Below, piece after piece: positions 35,373 through 46,341 of a stretch of DNA of 64,000 nt. Under the pieces are notes generated by a model, which was given only the letters and a program-made list of their open reading frames with translations, was not told the DNA's origin and did not search any database. The stretch lies in assembly GCF_023016065.1 (NCBI RefSeq), contig NZ_JALKAQ010000014.1, forward strand, positions 1 to 64,000, given 5' to 3'. This DNA comes from Marinobacter sp. S0848L. Lineage in GTDB: Bacteria > Pseudomonadota > Gammaproteobacteria > Pseudomonadales > Oleiphilaceae. How positions within the stretch are numbered: position 1 is the stretch's first letter; each line of letters opens with the position of its first letter. The position numbers and the translations under genes were made by a program.

Positions 35373-36350
35373 GGCCTGTTCGATTTTTACCCGGTACTTC
35401 TGCGCCAATATGGCGCCTACGATAACCTGAATCTGGTTGTAACACATGATCGGCAGTACGATCATCCCGAAGCCCGGGTGCCCGGAAAAGAGCACTTTAG
35501 CCATAGGCAACCCAGACGCCAAACTCTTCTTTGAGCCGCAGAACACCACCGCGGCTTCATCCTCTAAGCTGAACCCGAATTTCCTGACCATCAAGGTCGC
35601 CGCCAACATAAACAAGCCCAGTAACGCGATGCACAAGATAACCGCCAACACGATGGCCTGAACCGGAAGGTTCTGCCATAGACCGCTCACTACCGAATGA
35701 GAAAATGCGGAGTAAACAATAATCCAGATTACGCACTGGTCGTAACGGGACATAAGCGATTCGTTGCGACCAAGAAATCCGCCTAGCCAAGGCCTCATAG
35801 CGTGACCAACAGCAAACGGCAATAGAAGCTGTAGCACGATATCTTTTAGAGCTTCTGCCACGGAAAAATTCCCATCGCCCGATGTCGATACCAGCAAAAG
35901 CAACAGGAAAGGCGTGAGCATCATGCCGAACACATTAGATGCTGCCGCACTGCATATGGCGGCCGGCACGTTACCTTTGGCCATCGCGGTATAGGCGATA
36001 GAAGACGATACAGCGGATGGCAACACACCCAAATAAAGAAAGCCGAGGCCCAGGTCTTTCGGCATCCATTCTGGGACTATGTTGCTTAGGCCGTTAATCG
36101 GCATAACCACTAACGGGAAGAAAACGAAAGTCAGTGAAGTGATCAGGATGTGCAAGCGCCAATGGGTCGCGCCATCAATTATTTGCTGGCGCGAAAGCGC
36201 CGCACCATGAAGAAAAAACAGTAGTGCTACCGCCCAGGTGCCTAGGGTTGCGAGAGCATCAGCAGCTCCACCGGTTACCGGCAAAAAAGACGCTAAAACG
36301 ATCGCGCCCAGCAGAAGCAAGGTGAAGGTATCAATGCGAAACTTCATCAT
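35334..36350 (-). CDS. Bile acid:sodium symporter family protein (YfeH-like)
   Basis: 338 aa from the ATG at 36350; the adjacent ATG at 36347 is equally likely, with AAGG upstream. About ten membrane segments with the SBF-like family features: LGTWAVALLFFLHGAALS near residue 45, the PSAVSSSIAYTAMAKGN crossover motif near residue 115, and GSKKSLASGLPMAKVLF near 275. The family exports or imports organic anions with sodium; substrate here unknown. It follows the monooxygenase gene by 10 bases and is probably cotranscribed. Confidence 0.85.
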   Translation of the reverse strand: MMKFRIDTFTLLLLGAIVLASFLPVTGGAADALATLGTWAVALLFFLHGAALSRQQIIDGATHWRLHILITSLTFVFFPLVVMPINGLSNIVPEWMPKDLGLGFLYLGVLPSAVSSSIAYTAMAKGNVPAAICSAAASNVFGMMLTPFLLLLLVSTSGDGNFSVAEALKDIVLQLLLPFAVGHAMRPWLGGFLGRNESLMSRYDQCVIWIIVYSAFSHSVVSGLWQNLPVQAIVLAVILCIALLGLFMLAATLMVRKFGFSLEDEAAVVFCGSKKSLASGLPMAKVLFSGHPGFGMIVLPIMCYNQIQVIVGAILAQKYRVKIEQASATHAHATENHG

Positions 36351-36360
36351 AAACCTTAAA

Positions 36361-37845
36361 TCAGTTGCCGGAATCCGGAGTGATAAACCTGTAATCAGCC
36401 GTATCGACGGAGCGGGTGGCAAATCGATAACTGAACGTAAAACCGGGCCAAAGGGCGGTATTTCGCCCGTGTTCGTCTAAATACCAGGACTGACAACCTG
36501 AGTCCCAGACGGTGCCATCCAACCCCTTCTGAACCACCGAACAATATCGGGTTTGGCGATCTTTCCGCACATCCATCGCTGCATTCTGGTACTTTGCCAG
36601 CGCACCCAGTGCACTGATGACGTACCTGAATTGAGATTCGAGCATATAGAGAATCGAGTTGTGGGCCAAGTTGGTGTTCGGACCATACAGCATAAACAGG
36701 TTCGGAAATCCGTTTACGGTTATGCCTTTAAACGCTTTTGCGCCATCCGACCATGCATCGTTCAGCAGTGCTCCATCGCGACCTGTGATGGTGATAGGGG
36801 ACAAGTATTCACTCGCCCGAAACCCGGTTGCGAACAGAATCGCATCCGCCGGACGGTGTGTACCGTCTGTGGTAACGATGCCCGTCTCATCAATCCGGGC
36901 TATGCCGTCGGTAATCAGATCAAGATGGGGTTGGTTGATCGCCGGATACCAGTCATTCGAAATAAGAATGCGCTTACAGCCAATCTGGTAATCCGGAATG
37001 ATACGTTCCCGCTTAGAGGGATCTGACACCTTGGCCTCAGCCTCGTTAACAGCTTGGCGGGCAACAAGCGCCAGAAATTTACTGAATCGAGTAAAAGCCA
37101 AGGCTCGGGATTCATTTTTCACGTAAATCAGAGCTCGGTACGCACGATCCCAAAGCGGCATTCTTTGAAATAAGCTTTGCTCCAACCGGGTAAACGGCCG
37201 GTCGGATTTGGGAACAACCCAAGCGGCTGAACGCTGGTACAAATCCAGTTTAGCGACTTTCGGCACGATCTCGGGAACAAACTGAATAGCGCTGGCCCCA
37301 GTGCCAACCACGGCCACCTGTTTGTTGGTTAAATCAACCTGATGATCCCACGTGGCCGAGTGGAATATATGGCCTTTAAACTGTTCGATACCGGGAATCG
37401 CGGGCATCGCCGGCCGGTTCAGCTGACCGGTGGCGGTGATCAGCACGTTAGCTGTGTAGGTGTCACCAGATTCTGTTGTAACCACCCATGAATTCGTCGC
37501 CTCGTTAAAGCTGGCCGCGGTTACCGCTTGCTCGAACTGAATGTGCGGCTGCAATCCGTATTTGGTAATGCAGTGCTCTATGTAGCCTTCAATTTCAGCT
37601 TGAGGCGCAAACTTTCGGGTCCAGTCGTGCTTTGGCTCGAAAGAATAGGAATAAAGATGGGATTGCACATCACACGCAGCACCAGGGTATGTGTTGTCGC
37701 GCCAGGTGCCTCCGGCTTTGGGTGCTTTTTCTAGCAAGGTAAAGTCGGTATAGCCGGCTTTTTTGAGCTGGATGGCCATGCCAATGCCACCAAAGCCCGT
37801 GCCAATAATAATGACCGAAAGTGAATGCGGGGTACGCCGTTTCAT
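36361..37845 (-). CDS. Flavin-containing Baeyer-Villiger-type monooxygenase
   Basis: 494 aa. FAD Rossmann motif GTGFGG (residues 15-20), NADPH Rossmann motif GTGASA (181-186) and, between them, the fingerprint F156-K-G-x3-H162-x3-W166 of type I Baeyer-Villiger monooxygenases. The GTWRDNTYPGAACDV segment matches the cyclohexanone-type branch. It inserts oxygen next to a ketone or oxidises a heteroatom, using NADPH and O2. Substrate unknown. The co-transcribed symporter may move the substrate or product (inference). Confidence 0.9.
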   Translation of the reverse strand: MKRRTPHSLSVIIIGTGFGGIGMAIQLKKAGYTDFTLLEKAPKAGGTWRDNTYPGAACDVQSHLYSYSFEPKHDWTRKFAPQAEIEGYIEHCITKYGLQPHIQFEQAVTAASFNEATNSWVVTTESGDTYTANVLITATGQLNRPAMPAIPGIEQFKGHIFHSATWDHQVDLTNKQVAVVGTGASAIQFVPEIVPKVAKLDLYQRSAAWVVPKSDRPFTRLEQSLFQRMPLWDRAYRALIYVKNESRALAFTRFSKFLALVARQAVNEAEAKVSDPSKRERIIPDYQIGCKRILISNDWYPAINQPHLDLITDGIARIDETGIVTTDGTHRPADAILFATGFRASEYLSPITITGRDGALLNDAWSDGAKAFKGITVNGFPNLFMLYGPNTNLAHNSILYMLESQFRYVISALGALAKYQNAAMDVRKDRQTRYCSVVQKGLDGTVWDSGCQSWYLDEHGRNTALWPGFTFSYRFATRSVDTADYRFITPDSGN

Positions 37846-37900
37846 GGTTACTGCCTGATTGTTATTTTGTTTTCAGACTATAGCGTTCAATTCAAATAAC

Positions 37901-37937
37901 AAAAAGCCCCGAACTTGTCTTAAAGTGTCGGGGCTTT
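37901..37937 (-). terminator. Terminator of the sulfate transport operon
   Basis: A perfect 10-bp stem (AAAGCCCCGA at 37903-37912 with TCGGGGCTTT at 37928-37937) lies 30 bases after the cysA stop. On the minus strand it is followed by a T-rich run. Confidence 0.9.
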
Positions 37938-37966
37938 CCGGCGAACAGTGCTATGTAACCAGTCGC

Positions 37967-39088
37967 TTACATACTGCTGGCGTTAGCGGCGTTTTGAAAA
38001 TCCCAATCCACTGAGCGGGGCTGGTGGCTATCTGCTTCAAATAAATGACCTACATTAGGTACCGCATACCATAGCTCCCCGCGTGTGGGGTTCTGTTGGG
38101 CAAACTCGGCGTGGCTCATGCCGGTTTCCCACAGCTCCTGACTTTCCCAACCCTCCGGGGTTAGTTCCAAACGAACTTCTGAACCAATCAGGCTGATGGA
38201 CTGGATCCGTAACGGCAGCCGGGCATGGGTACTCGGGTCGCGAGACAGCTGAACCTCATGAGGGCGAAGGTATAACTGAGCTTCTTGATCACCTTTGGTG
38301 CCGGGCAATGACACCCAAGCGTCGCCTTGAACCAACTTCTGGCTTTTAACCACACCCGATAAGACATTCACATGCCCCAGGAAATCAAACACGAAGCGGC
38401 TGTCGGGGCGAGCGTACAATTGCGCCGGACTGTTCACTTGCTCCACTTTACCTTGGCTCATCACAACGACTTGATCAGACAACTCCAACGCTTCTTCCTG
38501 ATCGTGGGTCACGAAAATACTGGTGAAGTGGTATTCATCGTGCAACGCACGCAACCAGCGGCGCAGGTCCTTGCGCACTTTCGCGTCTAGCGCCCCAAAA
38601 GGCTCATCCAACAGTAAAATGCGAGGCTGGGTCGCCAGAGCGCGTGCCAGTGCCACCCGTTGCTTTTGGCCACCCGACAGCTGGGAAGGATAGCGGTCGG
38701 CCAGTTGCGGCAACTGAATCATTTCCAGCAGTTTCTCAACGCGCTGAGCTATTTCCTGTTTAGACGGGCGCTCTTTGCGTGGAAGGGATTCCAACCCGAA
38801 AGCAATGTTCTGAGCGACCGTGAGATGGCGGAACAAGGCGTAATGCTGAAACACGAACCCGATGTTGCGATCCCGTACGTGTAAATCGCTGACATCTTCG
38901 CCACTGAACAAGATCTTGCCGGCATCGGACGATTCCAATCCGGCAATAATCCGTAACAAGGTGGTTTTGCCGGAGCCGGAAGGGCCGAGCAGGGCGGTTA
39001 ACTTCCCTTCCGGGATATCCAGAGACACATCGTTAAGCGCCTGGAATTTCCCGAAATTTTTGTTGATGTTCTGGATAGTGATGCTCAT
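37967..39088 (-). CDS. cysA: Sulfate/thiosulfate ABC transporter ATPase CysA
   Basis: 373 aa from the ATG at 39088, one base after the cysW stop; a longer in-frame extension to 39148 would overlap cysW and has no homologous content. Walker [11 protein letters not shown]-loop in FVFQHYALF, signature [15 protein letters not shown], and Walker [13 protein letters not shown] are all intact. The C-terminal regulatory domain (TOBE-like) follows. It powers sulfate uptake with CysT, CysW and Sbp. Confidence 0.96.
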   Translation of the reverse strand: MSITIQNINKNFGKFQALNDVSLDIPEGKLTALLGPSGSGKTTLLRIIAGLESSDAGKILFSGEDVSDLHVRDRNIGFVFQHYALFRHLTVAQNIAFGLESLPRKERPSKQEIAQRVEKLLEMIQLPQLADRYPSQLSGGQKQRVALARALATQPRILLLDEPFGALDAKVRKDLRRWLRALHDEYHFTSIFVTHDQEEALELSDQVVVMSQGKVEQVNSPAQLYARPDSRFVFDFLGHVNVLSGVVKSQKLVQGDAWVSLPGTKGDQEAQLYLRPHEVQLSRDPSTHARLPLRIQSISLIGSEVRLELTPEGWESQELWETGMSHAEFAQQNPTRGELWYAVPNVGHLFEADSHQPRSVDWDFQNAANASSM

Positions 39089-39089
39089 G

Positions 39090-39947
39090 TCAGACACCTC
39101 TGGTTTCCGGCGCGGAAAGTTCGGATTTGGCCTGTCGCCACTCGACAAACGCTTTGGCGACCAGCGTAAGAATGGCTATGGCTGCAAGTAGCGAGGCGCT
39201 GGCGAATGCCCCGACGATGTTGTAATCCTGATATAGCAGCTCAACGTGCAAGGGCAAGGTGTTGGTTTGGCCGCGAACGTTACCTGAAACCACCGAAACC
39301 GCACCGAATTCACCGACCGCGCGCGCGTTGGTCAGGATCACGCCATAGATTAACGCCCATTTGATGTTTGGCAGCGTGATCTTCCGGAAAATGCGCCAGC
39401 CAGAGGCTCCTAACACCACGCCGGCTTCCTCTTCTTCGCTGCCTTGCTGTTGCATGAGAGGGATCAACTCCCGTGCGACGAACGGGCAGGTCACAAATAC
39501 CGTCACCATCACAATGCCGGGCCATGCAAACATCAATTGAATGTCGTGAGTACTGAGCCACCCGCCGAGCCAGCCATTTCGACCGTAAAGCAACAAGTAG
39601 AGCAGGCCCGCTACCACGGGTGATACTGCGAATGGAATGTCGATCAAGGTGATCAGCAACTTGCGACCAGGGAATTTGAAACGGGTGACCGACCACGCCA
39701 GTGCCGTACCAAAGATCAGATTCAACGGGACGGTCAGCAGTGCAACGAAAAGCGTTAGCCCAATCGCATGCAAGGTGTATTCGTCCATAATGTTACCGGC
39801 AAAGGTGCTCCAACCGGCACAGAGTGCCTGGGTGAAGATCACCACGACGGGTATCACCAGAAAAATTACAGTTAAAGCCATAGCTAGGCCGATGAGCGTT
39901 CGGCGGACCCATGGCTGATCACCAACCCTGTTTTTATGGAGCGACAT
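39090..39947 (-). CDS. cysW: Sulfate ABC transporter permease CysW
   Basis: 285 aa, six membrane segments, with the binding-protein-dependent permease EAA-like loop ([19 protein letters not shown]) that docks CysA and the [15 protein letters not shown] segment typical of CysW. It abuts cysT directly with no gap. Confidence 0.95.
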   Translation of the reverse strand: MSLHKNRVGDQPWVRRTLIGLAMALTVIFLVIPVVVIFTQALCAGWSTFAGNIMDEYTLHAIGLTLFVALLTVPLNLIFGTALAWSVTRFKFPGRKLLITLIDIPFAVSPVVAGLLYLLLYGRNGWLGGWLSTHDIQLMFAWPGIVMVTVFVTCPFVARELIPLMQQQGSEEEEAGVVLGASGWRIFRKITLPNIKWALIYGVILTNARAVGEFGAVSVVSGNVRGQTNTLPLHVELLYQDYNIVGAFASASLLAAIAILTLVAKAFVEWRQAKSELSAPETRGV

Positions 39948-40820
39948 CTATCGTCCCTCCAATCGGCGTAAGTAACGGCTTTGCCAAAGGTTGATCGCAA
40001 ACAACAAAATCAAGGACACCAGCAGCACCATGGACGCGATGGCACTGGCGGCTGCGTAGTCGTATTCCTGCAGGCGAATAAAGATCATCAGGCTGGTTAC
40101 TTCACTGACGTAAGGGGTGTTGCCGGCAATGAAAATGATCGCACCAAATTCGCCGAGGCTTCGAGTGAACGACAAGGCCACACCCGTGACCAATGCTGGC
40201 CACAACGAAGGAAAAATAACTTTACGGAAGACGCGGCCATCCGAAGCACCCATGCTCACTGCCGCTTCTTCGTCCGCCGGAGATAGCTCTTCGAGCACCG
40301 GCTGCACCGTGCGCACGACAAAGGGAATGCTGGTAAACGCCATCGCCACAACGATGCCGATGGGGGTAAAAGCCACCTCGATTCCCAGTTTATCTAACCA
40401 CTGGCCGTACCAACCGTTTTGCGCAAACAATGTGGCAAGAGTAATGCCCGCAACCGCCGTCGGTAACGCGAAGGGGAGATCCACAACGGCATCAATCAAC
40501 CGCTTTCCGGGGAATTCGTAGCGTACCAAAACCCAGGCAAGCAGCAGCCCGAACACACCGTTAAACAACGAAGCAGCCAACGCGGTCCACGCGGTCACTT
40601 TGTAGGATTCGATTACGCGCGGGTCGGTGATGGTGAACACGAACTGGTCCCAAGTCATACCAGACGTTTCGACCACCAATCCGGTTAACGGCAGAAGGAG
40701 CACCAAGCTGACGAAAAACAGCGAGATACCGAGACTTAACCCGAACCCGGGCAGGACCCGTTTGCTACGACCGGAAAAGCGCCGCACAGAGGCGACGCTT
40801 GTTTGAGCAGATGCAGACAT
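39948..40820 (-). CDS. cysT: Sulfate ABC transporter permease CysT
   Basis: 290 aa, six membrane segments, EAA-like loop DEEAAVSMGASDGRVFRKV and CysT-type LGEFGAIIFIAGNTPY stretch. It forms the sulfate channel with CysW and lies 9 bases after sbp. Confidence 0.95.
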   Translation of the reverse strand: MSASAQTSVASVRRFSGRSKRVLPGFGLSLGISLFFVSLVLLLPLTGLVVETSGMTWDQFVFTITDPRVIESYKVTAWTALAASLFNGVFGLLLAWVLVRYEFPGKRLIDAVVDLPFALPTAVAGITLATLFAQNGWYGQWLDKLGIEVAFTPIGIVVAMAFTSIPFVVRTVQPVLEELSPADEEAAVSMGASDGRVFRKVIFPSLWPALVTGVALSFTRSLGEFGAIIFIAGNTPYVSEVTSLMIFIRLQEYDYAAASAIASMVLLVSLILLFAINLWQSRYLRRLEGR

Positions 40821-40829
40821 TAGAGGCTC

Positions 40830-41831
40830 TTACCGCCGACGTTGGAGCTGGTCGAGCTTACCGCCGCTGGCGAAGTGGGCTTTCATAGCCTTCTCCCAGC
40901 CGCCGGCAATCTCGTCGATAGACTTCAGCTTAAGGTCACGAAAACGGTCGGCGTTCTCTTTCAAAACCGTTTCATTCTGAACCCGGTAGTTGAAGCTGGC
41001 CAGCAAACGCTGAGAGTCTTCGGAATACAGATGGCTCAGGTACTCTTTAGCCAGTGCTTCGGTACCGTTTTGCTTGGTGTAATCGTCAATCCAGGTGACC
41101 GGGAATTCCGCCAGAAAGCTGACTTTCGGGGTGACGACTTCGTATTCGCCTTCCAGACGATCCGCAATGTTCAACACTTCGGATTCGAAGGTCAGCAATG
41201 CGTCACCGATACCACGCTCAACGAACGTGGTGGTGGCGCCACGGCCGCCGCTGTCAAAGACACGGACCTGGCCCAGCAAAGACGCGAGGAAGTCATCAAT
41301 CTTGTCTTGATCGTCGCCGAACTGCTCCTGAGCAAAACCTAAGGCTGCAAGATAGGTGTAGCGGCCATTGCCCGACGTTTTCGGGTTCGGCATTACCAGC
41401 GAAACGTCTTCGCGAATCAGGTCGTCCCAGTTTTCGATGTTCTTCGGGTTACCTTTGCGCACCAGAAACGCCATGGTGGAGTAGTAAGGCGAACTGTTGT
41501 TCGGCAGGCGCTCCGCCCAGTTTTCAGGGATCAAACGCCCACGTGTGTGCAGGATGTCGATGTCCGTGACTTGGTTAAAGGTAGCAACATCGGCTTTCAG
41601 GCCCTGAATAATGGCTTGAGCCTGTTTGGAAGAACCGGCATGAGATTGCTTGATCTCAACGGTTTCGCCTGTCTTTTCTTTCCAGTGTTTCTGAAATTCG
41701 ACGTTGTAAGCGGCGAACAGCTCGCGGGCTATGTCGTACGAGGTGTTGAGAAGCTCTCGGTCAGCGGAAAAAGCGGGCTGAGCGGAAAGTAGGGCAGCGC
41801 CAAGTGCGATGCCTTTTAAAAAGGTTTTCAT
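40830..41831 (-). CDS. sbp: Periplasmic sulfate-binding protein
   Basis: 333 aa with a 22-residue signal peptide ending AFS/ADRELL. The mature protein has the Sbp/CysP signatures LLNTSYDIARELF, QSHAGSSKQAQA and NPKTSGNGRYTYLAA. These contain the main-chain and Ser sites that bind the dehydrated sulfate ion. First gene of sbp-cysT-cysW-cysA. The AT-rich 110-base leader is where a CysB site would be expected, but none could be defined. Confidence 0.93.
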   Translation of the reverse strand: MKTFLKGIALGAALLSAQPAFSADRELLNTSYDIARELFAAYNVEFQKHWKEKTGETVEIKQSHAGSSKQAQAIIQGLKADVATFNQVTDIDILHTRGRLIPENWAERLPNNSSPYYSTMAFLVRKGNPKNIENWDDLIREDVSLVMPNPKTSGNGRYTYLAALGFAQEQFGDDQDKIDDFLASLLGQVRVFDSGGRGATTTFVERGIGDALLTFESEVLNIADRLEGEYEVVTPKVSFLAEFPVTWIDDYTKQNGTEALAKEYLSHLYSEDSQRLLASFNYRVQNETVLKENADRFRDLKLKSIDEIAGGWEKAMKAHFASGGKLDQLQRRR

Positions 41832-41942
41832 AAAAAGCTCCCCAGAACCTATTAAATTAATCTGAAAAGCAATTTAACAAAGCTTGCTAAGAACTAAAAA
41901 GACTTTAAGAGACTATTCAAATTACTATTTAGTATATCAAGT

Positions 41943-42911
41943 TTAAAAGCGAAGTAGTGCAGAACCCCACGTAAAGCCGCCTCCAAAGGCCTCCAGAAGC
42001 ACAACCTCTCCTCGTTTGATGCGCCCATCACGCACGGCTTCATCCAGCGCCAGAGGGATCGAGGCGGCGGACGTGTTGCCATGGCGATTAACCGTCACCA
42101 CCACCTGATCCATCGACATGTTCAGCTTTTTGGCCGTGGCGGAAATAATTCGCAGGTTGGCTTGATGCGGCACCAGCCAGTCGACGTCTGACTTCTGCAT
42201 TTGATTGGCCTCAAGAGTTTCGTCAACAATCCTGCCGAGTGTGTTCACGGCCATCTTGAATACCTCGTTGCCTTTCATTTCGACAAATGCCTGACCGGCT
42301 TTCACCGCGTCGAAGTCGTTCGCAACACCACAAGGCACATGCAACAAGGTTTCGTAGCGGCCATCGGCGTGCAGGTGGGTCGATAGAATGCCCGTTTCTT
42401 CACTGGCTTCGAGTACCACCGCACCCGCGCCATCACCGAACAGTACGCAGGTGGTTCGGTCTTCCCAGTTCAGGATGCGGGAAAACACCTCGGCGCCAAT
42501 CACCAGTGCTTTTTTGCTGCTACCAGACCGTATAAATTTTTCTGCCGTCGCCAACGCATACACAAACCCGCTACAGACCGCTTGAATGTCGAAGGCCGGA
42601 CAGCCGTTGATGCCCAGTCGTGCCTGAAGAATACAGGCGCAGCTGGGAAAGACTTTATCGGGGGTAGTGGTGGAAAAGACGATCAGATCGATTTCCGATA
42701 CATCAATACCCGCTGCTTCAATCGCACGCAAAGCAGCCTGCTCAGCCAAATCGACGGTCGTTTGGCCGGGCAGGGCAATGTAGCGTTGCTCGATGCCGGT
42801 ACGTTCGCGAATCCACTGGTCGGAAGTATCTACCTTCTTTTCCAGGTCGAGATTGGTGACAACGTTGTCCGGCAAGTAAGAACCGGTTCCGGCGATACGT
42901 GCGTAAGTCAT
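41943..42911 (-). CDS. fabH: 3-oxoacyl-ACP synthase III (FabH)
   Basis: 322 aa, thiolase fold. The catalytic triad is complete: C113 in AVCSGF, H249 in PHQANLRI and N279 in RHGNTSA. It condenses acetyl-CoA, or another short acyl-CoA, with malonyl-ACP to begin fatty acid synthesis. It stands alone, away from any fab cluster, so it may be a secondary FabH. Confidence 0.93.
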   Translation of the reverse strand: MTYARIAGTGSYLPDNVVTNLDLEKKVDTSDQWIRERTGIEQRYIALPGQTTVDLAEQAALRAIEAAGIDVSEIDLIVFSTTTPDKVFPSCACILQARLGINGCPAFDIQAVCSGFVYALATAEKFIRSGSSKKALVIGAEVFSRILNWEDRTTCVLFGDGAGAVVLEASEETGILSTHLHADGRYETLLHVPCGVANDFDAVKAGQAFVEMKGNEVFKMAVNTLGRIVDETLEANQMQKSDVDWLVPHQANLRIISATAKKLNMSMDQVVVTVNRHGNTSAASIPLALDEAVRDGRIKRGEVVLLEAFGGGFTWGSALLRF

Positions 42912-42992
42912 GGGTGGCGTCCAAGGTCAAATGCGATCATTAATGACCTCATGCTAACCTTGCGCCACCGGAATCGTTATTAGCGGTTCGTC

Positions 42993-44048
42993 TCAGCCCT
43001 GTTTCAGGCTTTTCATATCGATCACAAAGCGGTACTTAACGTCACCTTTCTTCATGCGTACGTAGGCATCGTTAATGTTCCGGATATCCAGCATTTCTAC
43101 GTCGCAGGTAATGTTGTGCTCTGCACAAAAGTCCAGAACCTCCTGAGTTTCCGGCATCCCACCAATCAGCGATCCGGCAATCACACGGCGTTTTAGCAAC
43201 AACAGTCCCGCGTTCACAGCGGGTTCAATCGCAGACAGGAGCCCAACCAGAATGTGGGTACCATCGTGCTTCAAACATTTCAGGTATGGGTTGAGGTCAT
43301 GAGCGACCGGAATGGTGTCCAACAGAAAGTCGAAAGAATTCGATACAGCTTTCATCTGATTGCGATCGGTTGAAACCACCACGCGATCGGCGCCTTGCTT
43401 TTTGGCCTCTGCGACTTTGCTTTCGGAGCGGGTAAATAGGGTGACTTCAGCGCCGAGCGCTTTGGCAAATTTAACGCCCATGTGGCCTAGCCCGCCCATA
43501 CCGAGAACGCCCACCTTGTGGCCTTTGCCAACGTTGAAATGCTTGAGCGGGGAATAGGTGGTAATGCCGGCACACAATATCGGCGCCGCACTGGCCGGGT
43601 CGAGGTTTTCCGGCACCCTAACCACAAACCGTTCACTCACAATAATGTTGTCGGAATAGCCGCCCATTGTGACGGAACCGTCGTGACGGTCAATGCCGCC
43701 GTAGGTTGCGGTCATGCCTTCGTCGCAATACTGCTCAAGCCCGGAATCGCAAGCAGAACAGGTTCGGCAGCTATCCACCATGCAGCCAACGCCGACCAGA
43801 TCACCGGGTTTGTACGCGGTGACGGCGGAACCTGTTGCGGTAACGCGGCCAATTATTTCATGGCCCGGTACCACGGGATATTGCGAACCACCCCAGTCAT
43901 TCTCAACAACGTGAATATCGCTGTGGCACACGCCGCAGTAGTCAATCTCGATAGCAATGTCATCGTCACGAAGAGAGCGGCGCTCAAATGTGTAAGGTGC
44001 CAAGCCGGAATCTGCGGATTGGGCCGCGTAGGCGCGAGTGTTCGCCAT
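42993..44048 (-). CDS. Zinc-dependent NAD(P) alcohol dehydrogenase / aldehyde reductase (YahK/Ahr type)
   Basis: 351 aa from the ATG at 44048, preceded by GAGGAG at good spacing. Catalytic zinc site in DYCGVCHSD and PGHEIIG; structural zinc cysteines in CRTCSACDSGLEQYC; nucleotide motif GMGGLGHMG. TRSESK after the second strand suits NADPH. These enzymes reduce a wide range of aldehydes to alcohols. Single gene. Confidence 0.92.
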   Translation of the reverse strand: MANTRAYAAQSADSGLAPYTFERRSLRDDDIAIEIDYCGVCHSDIHVVENDWGGSQYPVVPGHEIIGRVTATGSAVTAYKPGDLVGVGCMVDSCRTCSACDSGLEQYCDEGMTATYGGIDRHDGSVTMGGYSDNIIVSERFVVRVPENLDPASAAPILCAGITTYSPLKHFNVGKGHKVGVLGMGGLGHMGVKFAKALGAEVTLFTRSESKVAEAKKQGADRVVVSTDRNQMKAVSNSFDFLLDTIPVAHDLNPYLKCLKHDGTHILVGLLSAIEPAVNAGLLLLKRRVIAGSLIGGMPETQEVLDFCAEHNITCDVEMLDIRNINDAYVRMKKGDVKYRFVIDMKSLKQG

Positions 44049-44168
44049 GTAAATCTCCTCATTATTTGTAAGTTTTTCTACCGAGCGCACGGTACTTGCA
44101 CTTGAATATCGATAATGTCGGGTGTAACAGAATGTAATTTCAATTAAAAATTTCTCGGGAATGAAATA

Positions 44169-44738
44169 ATGAGAATTCCTCTGTCACACCTGAAAGCCGC
44201 GCTTGCCGCCGCTTGTACGTTCATGCTCGCCGGGTGTATGCCGGGCACCATCGCTACCACTGTGGGTACTGGATACGTCTATGAGCAGAAACAGGATCAG
44301 AAGTATAAGCATGATGTGGAGCGGGCTGTCGATCAATACCAGCAAGATCATGCGAATTCGCCCTGTCAGCATGGCGAAGACCGGATTATGGAACCTGCAA
44401 TCAAGATCATCAAAGAACACCGGTTAACGGGTATAAAAGAGGTGATTGAGCGATTGGATACGATCTATAAGGATCAATCATTGTCTGATCAGGTTCGCGC
44501 AGGAGCGCTGTATAACATGGCGGTGCTGGAATCCCGCAGAAAGTCACCCAACAAAGCAAAAGCTCGTGATCATTTCAAGCAGCTTTACGCCCAGTTCCCG
44601 AGCGAATACCGCTGCATTTTCGAGGAGTCAGAATGGCGCGATCAGATGATCGAGAAACAGTTGTTGCTACCCGGAGAGACTGTGGATTCGTTCCTGGAAG
44701 ACGCCCGGCGTGATGCGGAGCGTCGTCGATCGCAATAA
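44169..44738 (+). CDS. Outer-membrane lipoprotein of unknown function
   Basis: 189 aa. Lipoprotein signal with lipobox LAGC, acylated Cys at about residue 22. The mature part is helical, with a TPR-like region (residues 85-145: YNMAVLESRRKSPNKAKA) and a charged C-terminus. Two further cysteines could form a disulfide. No family recognised with certainty; it may be a small assembly or scaffold lipoprotein. Confidence 0.75.
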   Translation: MRIPLSHLKAALAAACTFMLAGCMPGTIATTVGTGYVYEQKQDQKYKHDVERAVDQYQQDHANSPCQHGEDRIMEPAIKIIKEHRLTGIKEVIERLDTIYKDQSLSDQVRAGALYNMAVLESRRKSPNKAKARDHFKQLYAQFPSEYRCIFEESEWRDQMIEKQLLLPGETVDSFLEDARRDAERRRSQ

Positions 44739-44856
44739 GTTCACGCTTCTGCTGGTGCAGGTTTGTGCGCCGGCAGGGCGACAGGTTCCGTGCTACTTTT
44801 GAGGGAGAGGGCTGAAAAAAACAGTCGTGTAAACTCACCTGTAGCGAGTGGAATTT

Positions 44857-46341
44857 ATGAACCTGATCATCATCGGTGCCGGCATTATGGGGACCACCCT
44901 TGCGGTGCTGGCAAAAGAGATGGTTCCCAGTCTCGAAGTGACTATTCTTGAAAGGCTAGACGGCCCCGGAGCAGGCAATTCGTGGGCCTTCAACAACGCG
45001 GGGACCGGGCATGAAGCTAACTGCGAGCTGAATTACACGCCGGTCGATGAAGAGGTTATTTCGGTTGAGAAAGCACTAAAGATTCATGCTCAGTTCAACG
45101 TCGCCAAACAGTTCTGGGCTTACCTCGTTCGCAAAGGAGCAATCGAAGACCCAACCTCCTTCATCAATCCCACCAAGCACTGCACCATTGTTTCAGAACC
45201 GTCGATCAATATGTTGAGGCTGCGCTTTAAAGAGATGTCGGCCCATCATTTCTTCGAGCACATGAAGTACTCTGAAGACTTCGATGAAATTAAAAGCTGG
45301 ATTCCTTTCACTATGGAAGGGCGCTCACGGGATGAGAAAATGGCCGCGACGGCCATCGAAACCGGCACTGACGTTAACTTCGGTGCTTTGACCGAACAAA
45401 TGGCGGCCTACGCGGTACGTGAGTTGGGCGTTCAAATTGAGTTTGGCACCCATGTAAGGCGGGTGCATAGAAGCCCGGCTGGGCAATGGTTAATAGAAGC
45501 GCAGAATGACGCGGGGCCAATTCAACATAAGGCGGATGTGCTGTTCGTGGGAGCGGGCGGCGGCGCCTTCCCGATTCTCAAGAAAAGCTTGATGCCGTTC
45601 CGGAGCCGGTTCACTGGTTTCCCGGTAGGTGGTCGGTTCTTGCAAGCACCCATTACCGCAGAACAAGCCGAGCAATATCGCGCTAAAACGTACGGCAAGG
45701 CTGAGGTGGGGGCGCCGCCCATGTCGGTACCGCATCTGGATTTACGCATGGTAGATAACCAACACTACCTCTTGTTTGGTCCGTTTGCTTCCTTTAAACC
45801 CGTGCTAGAGAAAGGCCGAGGCTTCTTCGATTACCTCACGTCTCTCAGGCTGCACGATATTCCCGGGCTCTTGAACGTCACTCTTGAGCATTTCCCGCTA
45901 GTAAAATATCTGGTTTCCGAGAGCTTCAAAGGCAAGAAAAGTATGTTCGCTGAGCTGGAGAAATTTGCGCCCGGGCTCGGTGACAAATTCGACTGGGCCC
46001 CCGTCGAAGCAGGCCAGCGGGTTCAGATTATTAAAGACGGTGCTTTGCAAATGGGGACAGAAATCATTGTTTCCACGGATAGAACTTACTCAACGCTGCT
46101 TGGTGCTTCGCCTGGTGCCTCGGTGTCGCCAGAGGTTATGTTACGCTGCTTAGAGCGTTTGTTTCCCTCTCTGGGCAACGATGAGCATGCTAGCAGAAAG
46201 AAGTTGGAGCTGTTCCCGGAGGATAACCTTGATGTTCTCGCACACAATCCAGATCGTTACAGGGAAATTCGCGATTCGGTTAACCAAACGCTGGGCATAA
46301 TCACTCCAGAATCAAATGCCGTCACAGGGGGAAATGAATGA
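44857..46341 (+). CDS. mqo: Malate:quinone oxidoreductase
   Basis: 494 aa from the ATG at 44857; GTG at 44848 is an alternative. N-terminal FAD motif [16 protein letters not shown], followed by the Mqo signatures [19 protein letters not shown] and [13 protein letters not shown]. It oxidises malate to oxaloacetate at the membrane and reduces quinone, replacing or supplementing NAD-malate dehydrogenase in the citric acid cycle. Its last four bases overlap the start of the broken pirin gene, so the two were once cotranscribed. Confidence 0.93.
   Translation: MNLIIIGAGIMGTTLAVLAKEMVPSLEVTILERLDGPGAGNSWAFNNAGTGHEANCELNYTPVDEEVISVEKALKIHAQFNVAKQFWAYLVRKGAIEDPTSFINPTKHCTIVSEPSINMLRLRFKEMSAHHFFEHMKYSEDFDEIKSWIPFTMEGRSRDEKMAATAIETGTDVNFGALTEQMAAYAVRELGVQIEFGTHVRRVHRSPAGQWLIEAQNDAGPIQHKADVLFVGAGGGAFPILKKSLMPFRSRFTGFPVGGRFLQAPITAEQAEQYRAKTYGKAEVGAPPMSVPHLDLRMVDNQHYLLFGPFASFKPVLEKGRGFFDYLTSLRLHDIPGLLNVTLEHFPLVKYLVSESFKGKKSMFAELEKFAPGLGDKFDWAPVEAGQRVQIIKDGALQMGTEIIVSTDRTYSTLLGASPGASVSPEVMLRCLERLFPSLGNDEHASRKKLELFPEDNLDVLAHNPDRYREIRDSVNQTLGIITPESNAVTGGNE

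Noticed and set aside
36361..37845. Long-chain alkane monooxygenase AlmA
   Set aside because: AlmA-type proteins have a different segment after the first FAD motif (FRYPGIRSDSDM type). Here NTYPGAACDV and the FKGHIFHSATW fingerprint point to a cyclohexanone-type Baeyer-Villiger enzyme.
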